Shown one piece after another: positions 42,391 through 51,428 of a stretch of DNA of 64,000 nucleotides. The notes below the pieces were generated by a model, which ran no database searches, had not been told where the DNA came from, and saw only the letters and a list, made by a program, of their open reading frames with translations. The position numbers were made by a program, and so were the translations under genes. The stretch is from assembly GCA_910586485.1 (NCBI GenBank), contig CAJUIA010000008.1:43833-107832 (forward strand), written 5' to 3'. Origin of the DNA: an uncultured Acetatifactor sp. Lineage in GTDB: Bacteria; Bacillota; Clostridia; Lachnospirales; Lachnospiraceae. Numbering within the stretch: position 1 is the first letter of the stretch; each line of letters begins with the position of its first letter.

Positions 42391-44205
42391 ATGAAGAAGA
42401 TTGTTTTGATTGTAAGCGGAGTGGTCCTGCTGGCGGCATTGATAACGGTTTCATTTTTTGTCATAAAGGGCACGGGCAATTTTAAAGAGGCTTCCCAAGT
42501 GCAGGGAACAGAGGAAGCAGATCGGGATTCCCGCGAGCCGGAGGATGAAGGACCGCAGGAAAATGCGGAAAAAGAATCGGAGAAGAGCGGGAAGGCCAAA
42601 GAGCAGGAGACTGGGAAGGCCAAAGAGCAGGAGACCGAGGACCAAGAGTCTGACCAGGACGCCGAGTCAGAGAAGGCTGACCAGGAAGAGACCGACCAGG
42701 AAGAGACCGACCAGAAAGAGACTGACCGGGAAACCGGAGCGGGGACGACCGACGAAAAAGCAGACTCTGCGGGAAGCCATTCCGCCGGCACAGAGAAAGA
42801 ACAGCAGGGAAAGCCTTCCGAATGCGGCCCTTTACAGGTGATTGGCACCAACCTTTGCGACAGTGAGGGAAATCAGGTGCAGCTTAAAGGGATCAGCACC
42901 CATGGTCTTGCATGGTTTCCGGATTATGTAAATGCAGCCCTTTTTAAGGAGCTGCATGAGCAGTGGAATGTCAATGTGATCCGCCTTGCCATGTATACGG
43001 GAGAAAATGGGGGCTATTGTACGGGCGGAGATCAGGAGCAGCTGAAGCAGCTGATCAGGGATGGTGTGGAATATGCTTCCGATTATAATATGTATGTAAT
43101 TATCGACTGGCATATCCTTTCGGATGGGGATCCCAATACATACAAGGAAGAAGCAAAAAGCTTTTTCAGAGAAATGTCTGCGGAATTTGCGGACCGGGAG
43201 AATATCCTCTATGAGATCTGTAATGAGCCGAATGGGGGAACCAGCTGGAGCCGGGTGAAGGACTATGCCCAGGAGGTCATTCCCGTAATCAGGGAGAACG
43301 ATGAGGATGCAGTGATTCTGGTGGGGACTTCCAACTGGTGTCAGTTTTTGGATCAGGCTGCCGCCGATCCCATTACGGACTGGGATAATATCATGTATAC
43401 CCTGCATTTTTATGCCGCTACCCATAAGGAGGATCTTCGCCGGACCATGGAAAACGCCATAGCGGGCGGACTGCCGGTATTTGTTTCGGAATACAGTATC
43501 TGTGATGCCAGCGGAAACGGCGGAATTGACGAAACACAGGCTGCCGCCTGGGTGGAGCTTTTGGATAAATACAAGGTCAGCTATGTGGCCTGGAACCTGT
43601 CAAATAAGAACGAAACCTCGGCGCTGATCAAAAGCTCCTGCAGTAAAACCAGCGGGCTGTCCGATGAGGACTTAAGCAGCACGGGTAAATGGCTGAAGGG
43701 CATACTTGCAGGCGAAAACAGCAGTCTGCAGCCAGACGGTTTTCCGGGAGGTCTGCCTGAAGATCCGCTGGCTGGCGGGCATTTTCCGGGAAACCGGGAA
43801 CAAAACGGCCAGGACCGGCATCCGCAGGGAAATCAGGGGCAGAGCGGGAACGATCAGGGAAGTCAGCAGTCTCAGGAAAATCAGGGACAGGCGGGAACGG
43901 CGGCAGCGGAAGATCTGCAGACTACCATGAAGCTGGTCAACAGCTGGGAATCGAACGGAACCTGTTTTTATCAGTTTGAAATGACGGTGGAGAATATTTC
44001 TGACAAGGCGATAGACGGATGGAGTGTGGAGGTAGTATTTAATCGGGAACCGGAACTGTCGGATTCCTGGAACGGCGTTTATTCTATCGAAGGAAATACG
44101 CTGCATGTGTCCTCAGTGGATTACAACGGAAAGCTGGGGAGCGGAGAATCCACAGGAAATATAGGCTTTATTCTCAGCGGAGAAGCCGATCTTTCACCGC
44201 AGTGA
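42391..44205 (+). CDS. Membrane-anchored GH5 endoglucanase with CBM2-like module
   Basis: 604 residues; GGAG lies 6 nt before ATG 42391 (ATG 42388 also possible). A signal-anchor helix (about 4-26) leads to a very acidic low-complexity stalk (about 40-140) with EETDQ-type repeats. A GH5 domain (about 145-440) follows, with acid/base Glu279 (YEICNEPNG) and nucleophile Glu367 (FVSEYS). A second Gln/Gly-rich linker precedes a C-terminal CBM2-like beta-sandwich (about 510-600). It probably cleaves beta-1,4-glucans at the cell surface. The end overlaps the convergent zinc-ribbon gene by 12 nt. Confidence 0.93.
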   Translation: MKKIVLIVSGVVLLAALITVSFFVIKGTGNFKEASQVQGTEEADRDSREPEDEGPQENAEKESEKSGKAKEQETGKAKEQETEDQESDQDAESEKADQEETDQEETDQKETDRETGAGTTDEKADSAGSHSAGTEKEQQGKPSECGPLQVIGTNLCDSEGNQVQLKGISTHGLAWFPDYVNAALFKELHEQWNVNVIRLAMYTGENGGYCTGGDQEQLKQLIRDGVEYASDYNMYVIIDWHILSDGDPNTYKEEAKSFFREMSAEFADRENILYEICNEPNGGTSWSRVKDYAQEVIPVIRENDEDAVILVGTSNWCQFLDQAAADPITDWDNIMYTLHFYAATHKEDLRRTMENAIAGGLPVFVSEYSICDASGNGGIDETQAAAWVELLDKYKVSYVAWNLSNKNETSALIKSSCSKTSGLSDEDLSSTGKWLKGILAGENSSLQPDGFPGGLPEDPLAGGHFPGNREQNGQDRHPQGNQGQSGNDQGSQQSQENQGQAGTAAAEDLQTTMKLVNSWESNGTCFYQFEMTVENISDKAIDGWSVEVVFNREPELSDSWNGVYSIEGNTLHVSSVDYNGKLGSGESTGNIGFILSGEADLSPQ

Positions 44206-45633
44206 ACGGATGAGCCTCCTTACGCCTGATGCCGTCATGATAAACATAAATACGAAGATCAGGGCAAAGACCCAGAGGGTAACGGTTAATTTTTTCATGT
44301 GCAGATTCTTCATGGCAGACAGGGTTTCCTGCTGCTGTAGCAGGAATTCTCTGCCGTCCAGCTGTCTTTGGGCCTGGTCTTTTTGTGCTTCCAGCTGACC
44401 GGCAGTATCCTCCAATTCTTCCAACCGGGCTTCATCTTCGGCAATCAGGCTGTCAAAGGAGGAAGGCAGTGTTTTTATATCAATCCCCAGCTCCTTAAGA
44501 CAGGAGGGATTGCCTGTAATGTATGCGGCGGCGATTTCCTGCAGAGAGGCTTCCCTTCCCGGCAGCTCATAGCGGACGCCGCCATAGTACTCGTCATCAG
44601 GAACGTATTGGGCCGGAGAAAAACGGTCAAGGCCGGGAGCGACGGTATCCATAAATTTTTCGTAAGCCCGGTAATAGGCGTTTTCATCCGTCAGCGTATT
44701 CCAGTCCAGATCAAAATCCTCAGCAGACAGTCCGTAATCCATCCAGACGGCATGTTCGGAATAAAGATAGCTGCCGGCATACTGCCAGAAATTATTGTAA
44801 TCCTGCGGGGTCCAGCCGGGGACCTCCATTTCCTGCGGATCAGGATTGCCGCCGTAAGCCTTGACAAACACGGCGCCGTCCAGTACGTATCCGGGTATTT
44901 TAAAAAGGGTATTGAGCATATCCAGGCCGGTGACATAAAAGTGGCCGTTTTGCAGGGCATGGTCGTTCAGATTACTGATATAAACGGCGACATAAAACAT
45001 CGCAGGATCCGATAAGGCACTGTTAAATTTTTGGGTGTCCCCTTCCGTTTCGGCGGCCTCCTCATCCTGCCGATAGATCCAGAGATCCTCATCAATATAA
45101 GTATTTTCACCATATTCCAGAGAATAAGTATAATAGGGGTACAGCCAGCTGTCGATCTGCCGGTCCTGGCGGAAGGCGCTTAGAAGATCGTCTATATACT
45201 GCAGATAAGCACTGGAAAAAAGCTCTGTCTGAAACAGGGTGTTATAATCCAGCTCTGGGGATTCCGTGATCGTATCCAGAATTTCACTTTCCCGGCTGGC
45301 ACGGTGGAGGGCCAAGGCATCTTTCTGCGCTCGGATTTCTGTGGAATTACCTTCCATAAGCGTTTCCAGCCGAAGGATTTCTTCGGCGCTGTCATCAGCT
45401 TTTGCCAGCTCCGTCTGTAGCGCGTCAAAGTCTTCTTCCCGGTAAGGGGCGTTGTATTTTTGCCAGGTGCGGACGGTAAACCAGCCGCTGACTGCCAGGC
45501 CGCCCGCAAAGATGCAAACAAGAAGCAGGGATACAAGGACCCGGCGGGCGCGGATTGTTTTAACGGGTACACCGCAGTATCTGCAAAAGCGGGCGTTTTC
45601 CGATATTTCTTTTCCACAGTTATGGCAGATCAT
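44194..45633 (-). CDS. Zinc-ribbon membrane protein of unknown function
   Basis: 479 residues. An N-terminal zinc ribbon (Cys3, Cys6, Cys17, Cys20) on the cytoplasmic side is followed by a membrane segment (about 30-52). A long extracytoplasmic region with many acidic and Tyr/Trp residues follows. Near the end are a coiled coil (EARLEELEDTAGQLEAQKDQ) and a second membrane segment (about 450-470). I do not recognise the middle domain. The form resembles envelope scaffold proteins of Clostridia with a zinc-ribbon prefix. RBS AGGAGG precedes the ATG. Confidence 0.8.
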   Translation of the reverse strand: MICHNCGKEISENARFCRYCGVPVKTIRARRVLVSLLLVCIFAGGLAVSGWFTVRTWQKYNAPYREEDFDALQTELAKADDSAEEILRLETLMEGNSTEIRAQKDALALHRASRESEILDTITESPELDYNTLFQTELFSSAYLQYIDDLLSAFRQDRQIDSWLYPYYTYSLEYGENTYIDEDLWIYRQDEEAAETEGDTQKFNSALSDPAMFYVAVYISNLNDHALQNGHFYVTGLDMLNTLFKIPGYVLDGAVFVKAYGGNPDPQEMEVPGWTPQDYNNFWQYAGSYLYSEHAVWMDYGLSAEDFDLDWNTLTDENAYYRAYEKFMDTVAPGLDRFSPAQYVPDDEYYGGVRYELPGREASLQEIAAAYITGNPSCLKELGIDIKTLPSSFDSLIAEDEARLEELEDTAGQLEAQKDQAQRQLDGREFLLQQQETLSAMKNLHMKKLTVTLWVFALIFVFMFIMTASGVRRLIRSLR

Positions 45634-45801
45634 AGAGATACCTCCTGTTTGTTATTGCTGTAACTTAGTTTATCACGGATTTTCCGAGGAAACAACTTCC
45701 TTCCCGAAAATTTACAGGAGAGTTTGTACTGTCTACAGGATTTAGACACATGAAAACAGCGGAAACCCATATTTTATGGGCTTCCGCCATGCTTTAAGAA
45801 G

Positions 45802-45874
45802 AGCGATAGACGGGACTCGAACCCGCGACCTCCACCTTGGCAAGGTGGCGTACTACCAACTGTACTACTATCGC
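45802..45874 (-). tRNA. tRNA-Gly (anticodon GCC)
   Basis: On the minus strand GCGATAG pairs with CTATCGC. The anticodon loop TTGCCAA in stem CCACC/GGTGG gives GCC; the T-arm contains GGTTCGAGTCC. CCA is not encoded. It is a second glycine isoacceptor besides the CCC gene at 17.7 kb. Confidence 0.95.
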
Positions 45875-45905
45875 ATATATCTTGTGAAAAAGTAGCAACA
45901 GTAAG

Positions 45906-45934
45906 ATGATAACATGCCCCGCCGGCATTGTCAA
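45906..45934 (-). promoter_or_regulatory. Promoter of tRNA-Gly(GCC)
   Basis: On the minus strand TTGACA (45929-45934), 17-bp spacer, TATCAT (45906-45911), about 32 bp before the tRNA. The remaining 180 bp to the next plus-strand gene are AT-rich, with no clear promoter found by eye. Confidence 0.75.
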
Positions 45935-46113
45935 GCTTTTTTTGCAGCGTTTCATGATTTTGTGGTGATTTTGATTTGGGAAAAATGATAGATATTTCAT
46001 CGGGAACATGATACAATGTCAGTAGGAAACGGTACGGAGATATATTACATAAATATCTGAAAGCAGCAGGAACGAGGAACGGCTAAAATAAGCATAAGAG
46101 AAGGAGGAGACTT

Positions 46114-47715
46114 ATGAAGCTTATATTTATCGGCGCGGATCATGAGGTTACGGGAAGCTGTCATTATGTGGAGGTGGGAAACAAGCACATATTGGTGGAC
46201 TATGGAATGGAGCAGGGAGTCAACACCTTTGAAAATGAGCCCCTGCCGGTGAGTCCGTCCATGATAGATTATGTCTTTCTGACCCATGCTCATGTGGACC
46301 ATTCGGGTCTGCTGCCTCTTTTGTATGCCGGAGGTTTCAGAGGGCAGGTGTACGCCACGGATGCTACGGCTGATCTTTGCAGTATCATGCTGCGTGACTG
46401 TGCCCACATTCAGATGATGGAGGCGGAGTGGAAAAACAGGAAGGCAAAGAGAAGCGAGTCCATTGCCGCTGTTGAGCCTCTTTATACCATGGAGGATGCG
46501 GAAGGCGTGATCAAAAGGCTTATCCCCTGCCATTATGACAAGGAGATTCGGATCTGCGACGAGGTAACGATTCGTTTTACGGACGTCGGACATCTCCTGG
46601 GCTCTGCCAGCATTGAGGTCTGGCTGACGGAAGACGGCGTCACGAAAAAGGTGGTATTTTCCGGAGACGTGGGAAATAAGAATCAGCCGCTGATAAAGGA
46701 TCCTGCTTTTACAAAGGAAGCGGATTATGTGGTTATGGAATCCACTTACGGAGACCGGCTGCACAGCAAAGAGCGTCCGGACTTCGTGACGGAGCTGGCG
46801 GCCGTTCTCAAGGAGACCTTTGACAGGGGCGGGAATGTGGTGATCCCTTCCTTTGCGGTGGGGCGCACGCAGGAAATTTTGTATTTCCTGCGCCAGATCA
46901 AGGTTGACCGGCTGGTAAAGGGACATGAGAGATTCCCTGTGTATGTGGACAGCCCTCTGGCCGTGGAAGCCACGGGGATTTTTGAAGAAAATCGGTGGGA
47001 GTGCTTTGACGAGGAAGCCATGGAGCTGGTGAAGAAAGGTATCAATCCCATTTCCTTTGCAGGGCTGAAGCTGGCCATTACCAGTGAGGAATCCAAGGAG
47101 ATCAACTTTATAGACACACCCAAGGTTATTATTTCCGCCTCCGGCATGTGCGAAGCAGGGCGGATCAGGCATCATTTAAAGCATAATCTCTGGCGGCCGG
47201 AATGTACCATTCTGTTTGTGGGCTATCAGGCCGTGGGCACCCTGGGCCGGAGCATTGTGGAAGGAGCGGAGGAGGTGCGGCTTTTCGGGGAGTCCATTCA
47301 GGTGCGGGCTCATATCAAACAGCTGCCCGGCATGAGCGGCCATGCCGACAAAAACGGTCTCTTGGAGTGGATCTGCGGCTTTGAAGAAAAGCCCAGAAAG
47401 GTGTTTGTGGTACATGGTGAGGATACGGTATGCGCTTCCTTTGTGGAGTGCCTGAAAACGGAATACGGTCAAAATGCCTATGCGCCTTACAGCGGAACCG
47501 TGTTTAATTTGGTTTCGGGTAAGCTGGAGTACGAGGCATCGCCCATTCCCGTTAAGAAAAAGGGAAAATCGCCTGTGGCCGCCGGTGTTTACGCAAGGCT
47601 GCTGGCAGCGGCACAGCGGCTGCTGGCCCTGGTGCAGAAAAAGGACGGAATGCCGAACAAGGATGCGGCAAAATTTGCGGACCAGATCAACTCCCTGTGC
47701 GACAAATATCAGTAA
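46114..47715 (+). CDS. Metallo-beta-lactamase/beta-CASP RNA-processing nuclease
   Basis: 533 residues. The MBL metal motif is HAHVDHSG (His58, His60, Asp62, His63), with FTDVGHLLGSASIEV and FSGDVGN downstream. The beta-CASP part has VVIPSFAVGRTQE, the SASGMCEAGRI motif and the C-terminal GHADKNGL and VHGE histidines. This is the CPSF73-like/YsgA-type family of RNA exo/endonucleases. The last roughly 60 residues form a basic helical tail. Cytoplasmic; target RNA unknown. Confidence 0.93.
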   Translation: MKLIFIGADHEVTGSCHYVEVGNKHILVDYGMEQGVNTFENEPLPVSPSMIDYVFLTHAHVDHSGLLPLLYAGGFRGQVYATDATADLCSIMLRDCAHIQMMEAEWKNRKAKRSESIAAVEPLYTMEDAEGVIKRLIPCHYDKEIRICDEVTIRFTDVGHLLGSASIEVWLTEDGVTKKVVFSGDVGNKNQPLIKDPAFTKEADYVVMESTYGDRLHSKERPDFVTELAAVLKETFDRGGNVVIPSFAVGRTQEILYFLRQIKVDRLVKGHERFPVYVDSPLAVEATGIFEENRWECFDEEAMELVKKGINPISFAGLKLAITSEESKEINFIDTPKVIISASGMCEAGRIRHHLKHNLWRPECTILFVGYQAVGTLGRSIVEGAEEVRLFGESIQVRAHIKQLPGMSGHADKNGLLEWICGFEEKPRKVFVVHGEDTVCASFVECLKTEYGQNAYAPYSGTVFNLVSGKLEYEASPIPVKKKGKSPVAAGVYARLLAAAQRLLALVQKKDGMPNKDAAKFADQINSLCDKYQ

Positions 47716-47867
47716 AAGCAGCTTACGGACAGGGAGGTGTTCAACCGGGGGTTGAAAAAAACTCGCATTCTTCTTTATTGTACGCCTGATGAAATTGGTA
47801 TAGGATAAAGCTGTCAGGAAAATCCCTGCAGGGTTATCTGAAAAACGATGAAGGAGGCGTATTGATT

Positions 47868-48665
47868 GTGAATAAAATAGGAGATAATATTAAATTACTG
47901 CGAAAGGCAAAGGGTGTGACTCAGGAAGAGCTGGCGGAGGCAGTCCACGTTTCTTTTCAGGCCGTGAGCAAGTGGGAGAACGGGGGAGCCCCTGACATAG
48001 ATATTCTTCCCGGTCTGGCAACCTATTTCGGGGTAAGCATTGACGAATTAATGGGCTTTAAGCTCAATGCCATGACAAATAAGGAGCGCTTCATACGGTT
48101 TATGGCGGATACGGGTGTGCTGAAGCTTGGCAGCTATGAGCTTCATGGTTACCGGTCGGAGTATTATGTGGATTCCGAGCATTTTATTACTAATGCACAG
48201 TATGCAAAGCTGGGAGAGCATTTTGCGGACTGTATCCGTGAAAGCGGGGTTTCCTTTGACTGTATCGTAGGAATGGCATATCATGGGATCAGCCTTTCGG
48301 TGGCAACGGCTTTGGCGCTGTATAATAAATACGGAATCACCGTGAATTACTGTCATGACAGAAAGGTTCCGGACAGCCGAGGGAGAGAATTCTGTGGTCA
48401 TACGCCGGAGGAAGGGGAGCGGCTGCTGATTGTGGACGATTTGATCAACAGCGGTAAGACCCTGATCGGACGGATAGAAAGAATGATGGAGAACGTGAAT
48501 GTCACCATTGCGGGCGTGGTGGTGATTGTGGAGCGTTATGAGACGGATATGAAGGAGCATCACCCTAACGGTGCGGATATTCTGCGGGAAAAATACGGAG
48601 CCAGGGTACTGTCAGTGGTAAACGGAGATGATATTTCCCGTGCCATCAGGGCCGGAATCGTCTGA
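47868..48665 (+). CDS. XRE helix-turn-helix fused to an orotate-phosphoribosyltransferase-like domain
   Basis: 265 residues; GTG 47868 is 10 nt from AGGAGG (a TTG at 47862 is only 4 nt away). Residues 1-64 are a complete XRE DNA-binding domain (IKLLRKAKGVTQEELAEAV, FQAVSKWENG). Residues about 70-265 resemble type I phosphoribosyltransferases of the PyrE class. The PRPP loop LLIVDDLINSGKT (186-198) is intact, and a basic loop (HDRKVPDSRG) sits where OPRT binds orotate. The design recalls PurR of Bacillus, a PRPP-sensing regulator with a different DNA-binding domain. A nucleotide-responsive regulator or a DNA-binding enzyme are both possible. It lies just upstream of thyA-folA. Confidence 0.85.
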   Translation: MNKIGDNIKLLRKAKGVTQEELAEAVHVSFQAVSKWENGGAPDIDILPGLATYFGVSIDELMGFKLNAMTNKERFIRFMADTGVLKLGSYELHGYRSEYYVDSEHFITNAQYAKLGEHFADCIRESGVSFDCIVGMAYHGISLSVATALALYNKYGITVNYCHDRKVPDSRGREFCGHTPEEGERLLIVDDLINSGKTLIGRIERMMENVNVTIAGVVVIVERYETDMKEHHPNGADILREKYGARVLSVVNGDDISRAIRAGIV

Positions 48666-48717
48666 GAAAAGTTAGAAGTCAAGAGATTGGCACAGGGAGA
48701 AAGATTGAAAAGTGTAT

Positions 48718-48746
48718 GCCGCTTGCGCGGTGGAATGAGAGGGAAA
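48718..48746 (+). promoter_or_regulatory. Recurrent 5' leader cassette before thyA
   Basis: GCCGCTTGCGCGG (48718-48730) then TGGAATGAGAGGGAAA up to the ATG. It is nearly identical to the segment before the aspartate kinase gene at 36634-36662. Confidence 0.55.
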
Positions 48747-49595
48747 ATGAGCTACGCGGATAAGGTCTTTATAGAGATGTGTAAAGATATTTTGGAAAAC
48801 GGGACCAGTACGGAGGGGGAGAAGGTGCGCCCTCACTGGCCGGACGGAAGTCCTGCTTATACCATCAAAAAATTTGGGGTGGTGAACCGCTATGACCTGA
48901 GGAAGGAATTTCCCATCATGACGCTTCGCAGGACGGCATTAAAATCAGCAACAGACGAAATCCTGTGGATCTGGCAGCGCAAGTCCAACAATATTCATGA
49001 TCTTCACAGCCATATCTGGGACGAATGGGCGGATGAGGACGGCTCCATCGGCAAGGCTTATGGTTATCAGCTTGGGGTGAAGCATCAGTATAAAGAGGGC
49101 ATGATGGATCAGGTGGACCGGGTGCTTTACGATTTAAAAAACAATCCCTTCAGCCGCCGGATCATGACAAATATTTATGTCCATCAGGATTTGCATGAAA
49201 TGAATCTGTATCCCTGTGCCTACAGCATGACCTTTAACGTCACCCAGCGGCCGGGGGAGAACAGGCTTACCTTAAATGCTATTTTAAATCAACGTTCCCA
49301 GGACGTATTGGCGGCAAACAACTGGAATGTGGTCCAGTATGCGGTGCTGGTGCATATGCTTGCCCAGGTCTGTGATATGAACGTGGGAGAGCTGGTCCAT
49401 GTGATTGCCGACGCTCATATTTATGACCGGCATGTGCCCATTATCAGGGAGCTGATTGCCAGGGAACCGAAGCCGGCGCCAAAGTTTTGGCTAAATCCAG
49501 AGGTCCATGATTTTTATGAATTTACAAGGGACGATGTGAGACTGGAAGGGTATGAAACGGGAGAACAAATAAAGGACATTCCCATTGCCATATAA
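48747..49595 (+). CDS. thyA: Thymidylate synthase ThyA
   Basis: 282 residues from MSYADKVFIE; earlier in-frame codons lie in the leader cassette. The catalytic cysteine is Cys157 in NLYPCAYSMTFNV; the more usual PPCH is replaced by PCAY, seen in a subset of ThyA proteins. NQRSQDVLAANNWNVVQYA and HIYDRH are intact. It converts dUMP to dTMP with methylene-THF and yields dihydrofolate, which the next gene's product reduces. Confidence 0.96.
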   Translation: MSYADKVFIEMCKDILENGTSTEGEKVRPHWPDGSPAYTIKKFGVVNRYDLRKEFPIMTLRRTALKSATDEILWIWQRKSNNIHDLHSHIWDEWADEDGSIGKAYGYQLGVKHQYKEGMMDQVDRVLYDLKNNPFSRRIMTNIYVHQDLHEMNLYPCAYSMTFNVTQRPGENRLTLNAILNQRSQDVLAANNWNVVQYAVLVHMLAQVCDMNVGELVHVIADAHIYDRHVPIIRELIAREPKPAPKFWLNPEVHDFYEFTRDDVRLEGYETGEQIKDIPIAI

Positions 49596-49721
49596 AAATC
49601 ATATGGATATTGCTGCAAGGGGAGAAGGAAAGGCCGCAGAGGCGGCAGGAGGTATAAGTTTGGAAGTAAACTTCCAAATTTTGACTGGTATGTGCGCAAA
49701 AGCGCACAGGGAGGTATAATC

Positions 49722-50216
49722 ATGAATATTATTGCTGCGGTAGATCAGAACTGGGCGATCGGAAACAGGGGTGAGCTTCTGGTCCGCATACCAAACGATC
49801 AAAAGCATTTCCGGGAAGAGACTACGGGAAAGGTGGTAGTGCTGGGCAGGAAGACCCTGCAGACCTTTCCGCAGGGACTGCCCTTAAAAAACAGGACCAA
49901 TATCATACTTTCCAGGGATAAAGCCTTCAGTGTAAAGGATGCCGTGACGGTACATTCGGTGGAAGAGCTGTTGAAGGAGCTGAAAAACTATCCGACGGAG
50001 GCGGTTTACGTCATCGGCGGAGAAAGCATATACCGGCAGCTGCTTCCCTTTTGTGACACGGCTCATATTACGAAGATTGACAGGGAGTATGAGGCGGACA
50101 CCTGGTTTCCGAATCTGGATGAGGACCCTGACTGGGAGATCACGGCAGACAGCGAGGAACAGACCTATTTTGACATTGCTTATACCTTTTTAAAATATGA
50201 GAGAAAGAAAGGATAG
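49722..50216 (+). CDS. folA: Dihydrofolate reductase
   Basis: 164 residues from MNIIAAVDQNWAIGNRGELL; GGGAGG precedes the ATG. VVLGRKTLQTFP and YVIGGESIYRQLLP are family motifs. It recycles the dihydrofolate made by ThyA. The 126-bp gap after thyA holds two palindromes: TTTGGAAGT/ACTTCCAAA (49659-49678) and TGTGCGC/GCGCACA (49691-49708). The second lies just before the RBS and may act on translation. Confidence 0.95.
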   Translation: MNIIAAVDQNWAIGNRGELLVRIPNDQKHFREETTGKVVVLGRKTLQTFPQGLPLKNRTNIILSRDKAFSVKDAVTVHSVEELLKELKNYPTEAVYVIGGESIYRQLLPFCDTAHITKIDREYEADTWFPNLDEDPDWEITADSEEQTYFDIAYTFLKYERKKG

Positions 50217-50338
50217 GGTGGTGCCGGATACTTTGTCGGTTTAGCAGAGAAAAGTGTATTGACTTTTTGAGCCGAAAGTATAATAATGATTACGGAATCA
50301 GTTATCAAGATATGGATAAGGAAAGAAGGCGTTTACCT

Positions 50339-51370
50339 ATGGAAAAGGGAAAGAAAGACATCGACTGGGGCAATCTTGGATTCGGATATGTGCAGACGGA
50401 TTTCAGGTATGTTTCCAACTATAAAAATGGCGCATGGGATCAGGGAGTCATCACGGAGGATGCAAATATTGTTCTGAGTGAGTGCGCGGGGGTGCTGCAG
50501 TATGCTCAGACCATATTTGAGGGCTTAAAGGCATATACCACCGACGACGGACACATTGTGACCTTCCGGCCTGATCTGAACGCAGAACGAATGGAGGCTT
50601 CGGCTAAAAGGCTGGAGATGCCTGTTTTTCCCAGGGAGCGCTTTGTGGATGCGGTTACGAAGGTAGTTGCCGCCAATGCGGCTTTTGTACCGCCTTATGG
50701 CAGCGGGGCCACGCTGTACCTGCGTCCTTATATGTTTGGGACAAACCCTGTGATCGGCGTAAAGCCAGCGGAAGAGTATCAGTTTAGAATTTTCTGTACG
50801 CCTGTAGGTCCCTATTTTAAGGGCGGCGCAAGACCTTTGACTATCCGGGTCAGTGATTTCGACCGTGCGGCGCCTCACGGCACCGGTCATATTAAGGCAG
50901 GATTAAATTATGCAATGAGCCTTCATGCTATCGTTACTGCTCATGCGGAGGGCTATGATGAAAATATGTATCTGGATCCCGGAACCCGTACCAGGGTGGA
51001 AGAGACCGGAGGCGCAAACTTCCTGTTTGTTACAAAGGACGGCAGGGTAGTGACGCCGAAGTCTGACAGTATTCTGCCTTCTATTACCCGTCGCTCTCTT
51101 GTTTATGTGGCGAAAGAGTATCTGGGTCTTGAGGTGGAAGAGCGGGAAGTGCTTTTGGAGGAAGTGAAGGACTTTGCGGAATGCGGGCTTTGCGGCACTG
51201 CTGCAGTGATTTCTCCCGTGGGAAAGATCGTGGACCATGGCACCGAGATCTGCCTGCCCAGCGGCATGGAGGATATGGGACCGGTTACCAGAAAGCTGTA
51301 TGATACCTTAACCGGTATTCAGATGGGCAGGATTGAAGCGCCCAAAGGCTGGATTCATGTGATCGAGTAG
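50339..51370 (+). CDS. ilvE: Branched-chain amino acid aminotransferase
   Basis: 343 residues from MEKGKKDIDWGNLGFGYV; the longer frame to 50267 is not supported by an RBS. The PLP lysine is Lys186 (GTGHIKAGLNYAMS), with RVEETGGANFLFV downstream. Length and YVQTDFRYVSNYKNG place it in the class IV BCAT2-like group. It interconverts Leu/Ile/Val and their keto acids. A TTGACT/TATAAT pair at 50259-50284 is upstream, but at an unusually short 14-bp spacing. Confidence 0.95.
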   Translation: MEKGKKDIDWGNLGFGYVQTDFRYVSNYKNGAWDQGVITEDANIVLSECAGVLQYAQTIFEGLKAYTTDDGHIVTFRPDLNAERMEASAKRLEMPVFPRERFVDAVTKVVAANAAFVPPYGSGATLYLRPYMFGTNPVIGVKPAEEYQFRIFCTPVGPYFKGGARPLTIRVSDFDRAAPHGTGHIKAGLNYAMSLHAIVTAHAEGYDENMYLDPGTRTRVEETGGANFLFVTKDGRVVTPKSDSILPSITRRSLVYVAKEYLGLEVEEREVLLEEVKDFAECGLCGTAAVISPVGKIVDHGTEICLPSGMEDMGPVTRKLYDTLTGIQMGRIEAPKGWIHVIE

Positions 51371-51428
51371 GATGCAGCAATAAGACTGGAAGCGTAGGTT
51401 GTGGAAAAGCGTAAGGCTGTGGAAGGCT

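Noticed and set aside
49715..49720. TATAAT just before folA as a promoter
   Set aside because: The nearest TTGACT is 28 bp upstream and the hexamer lies between the RBS and the start codon, so it cannot drive folA.
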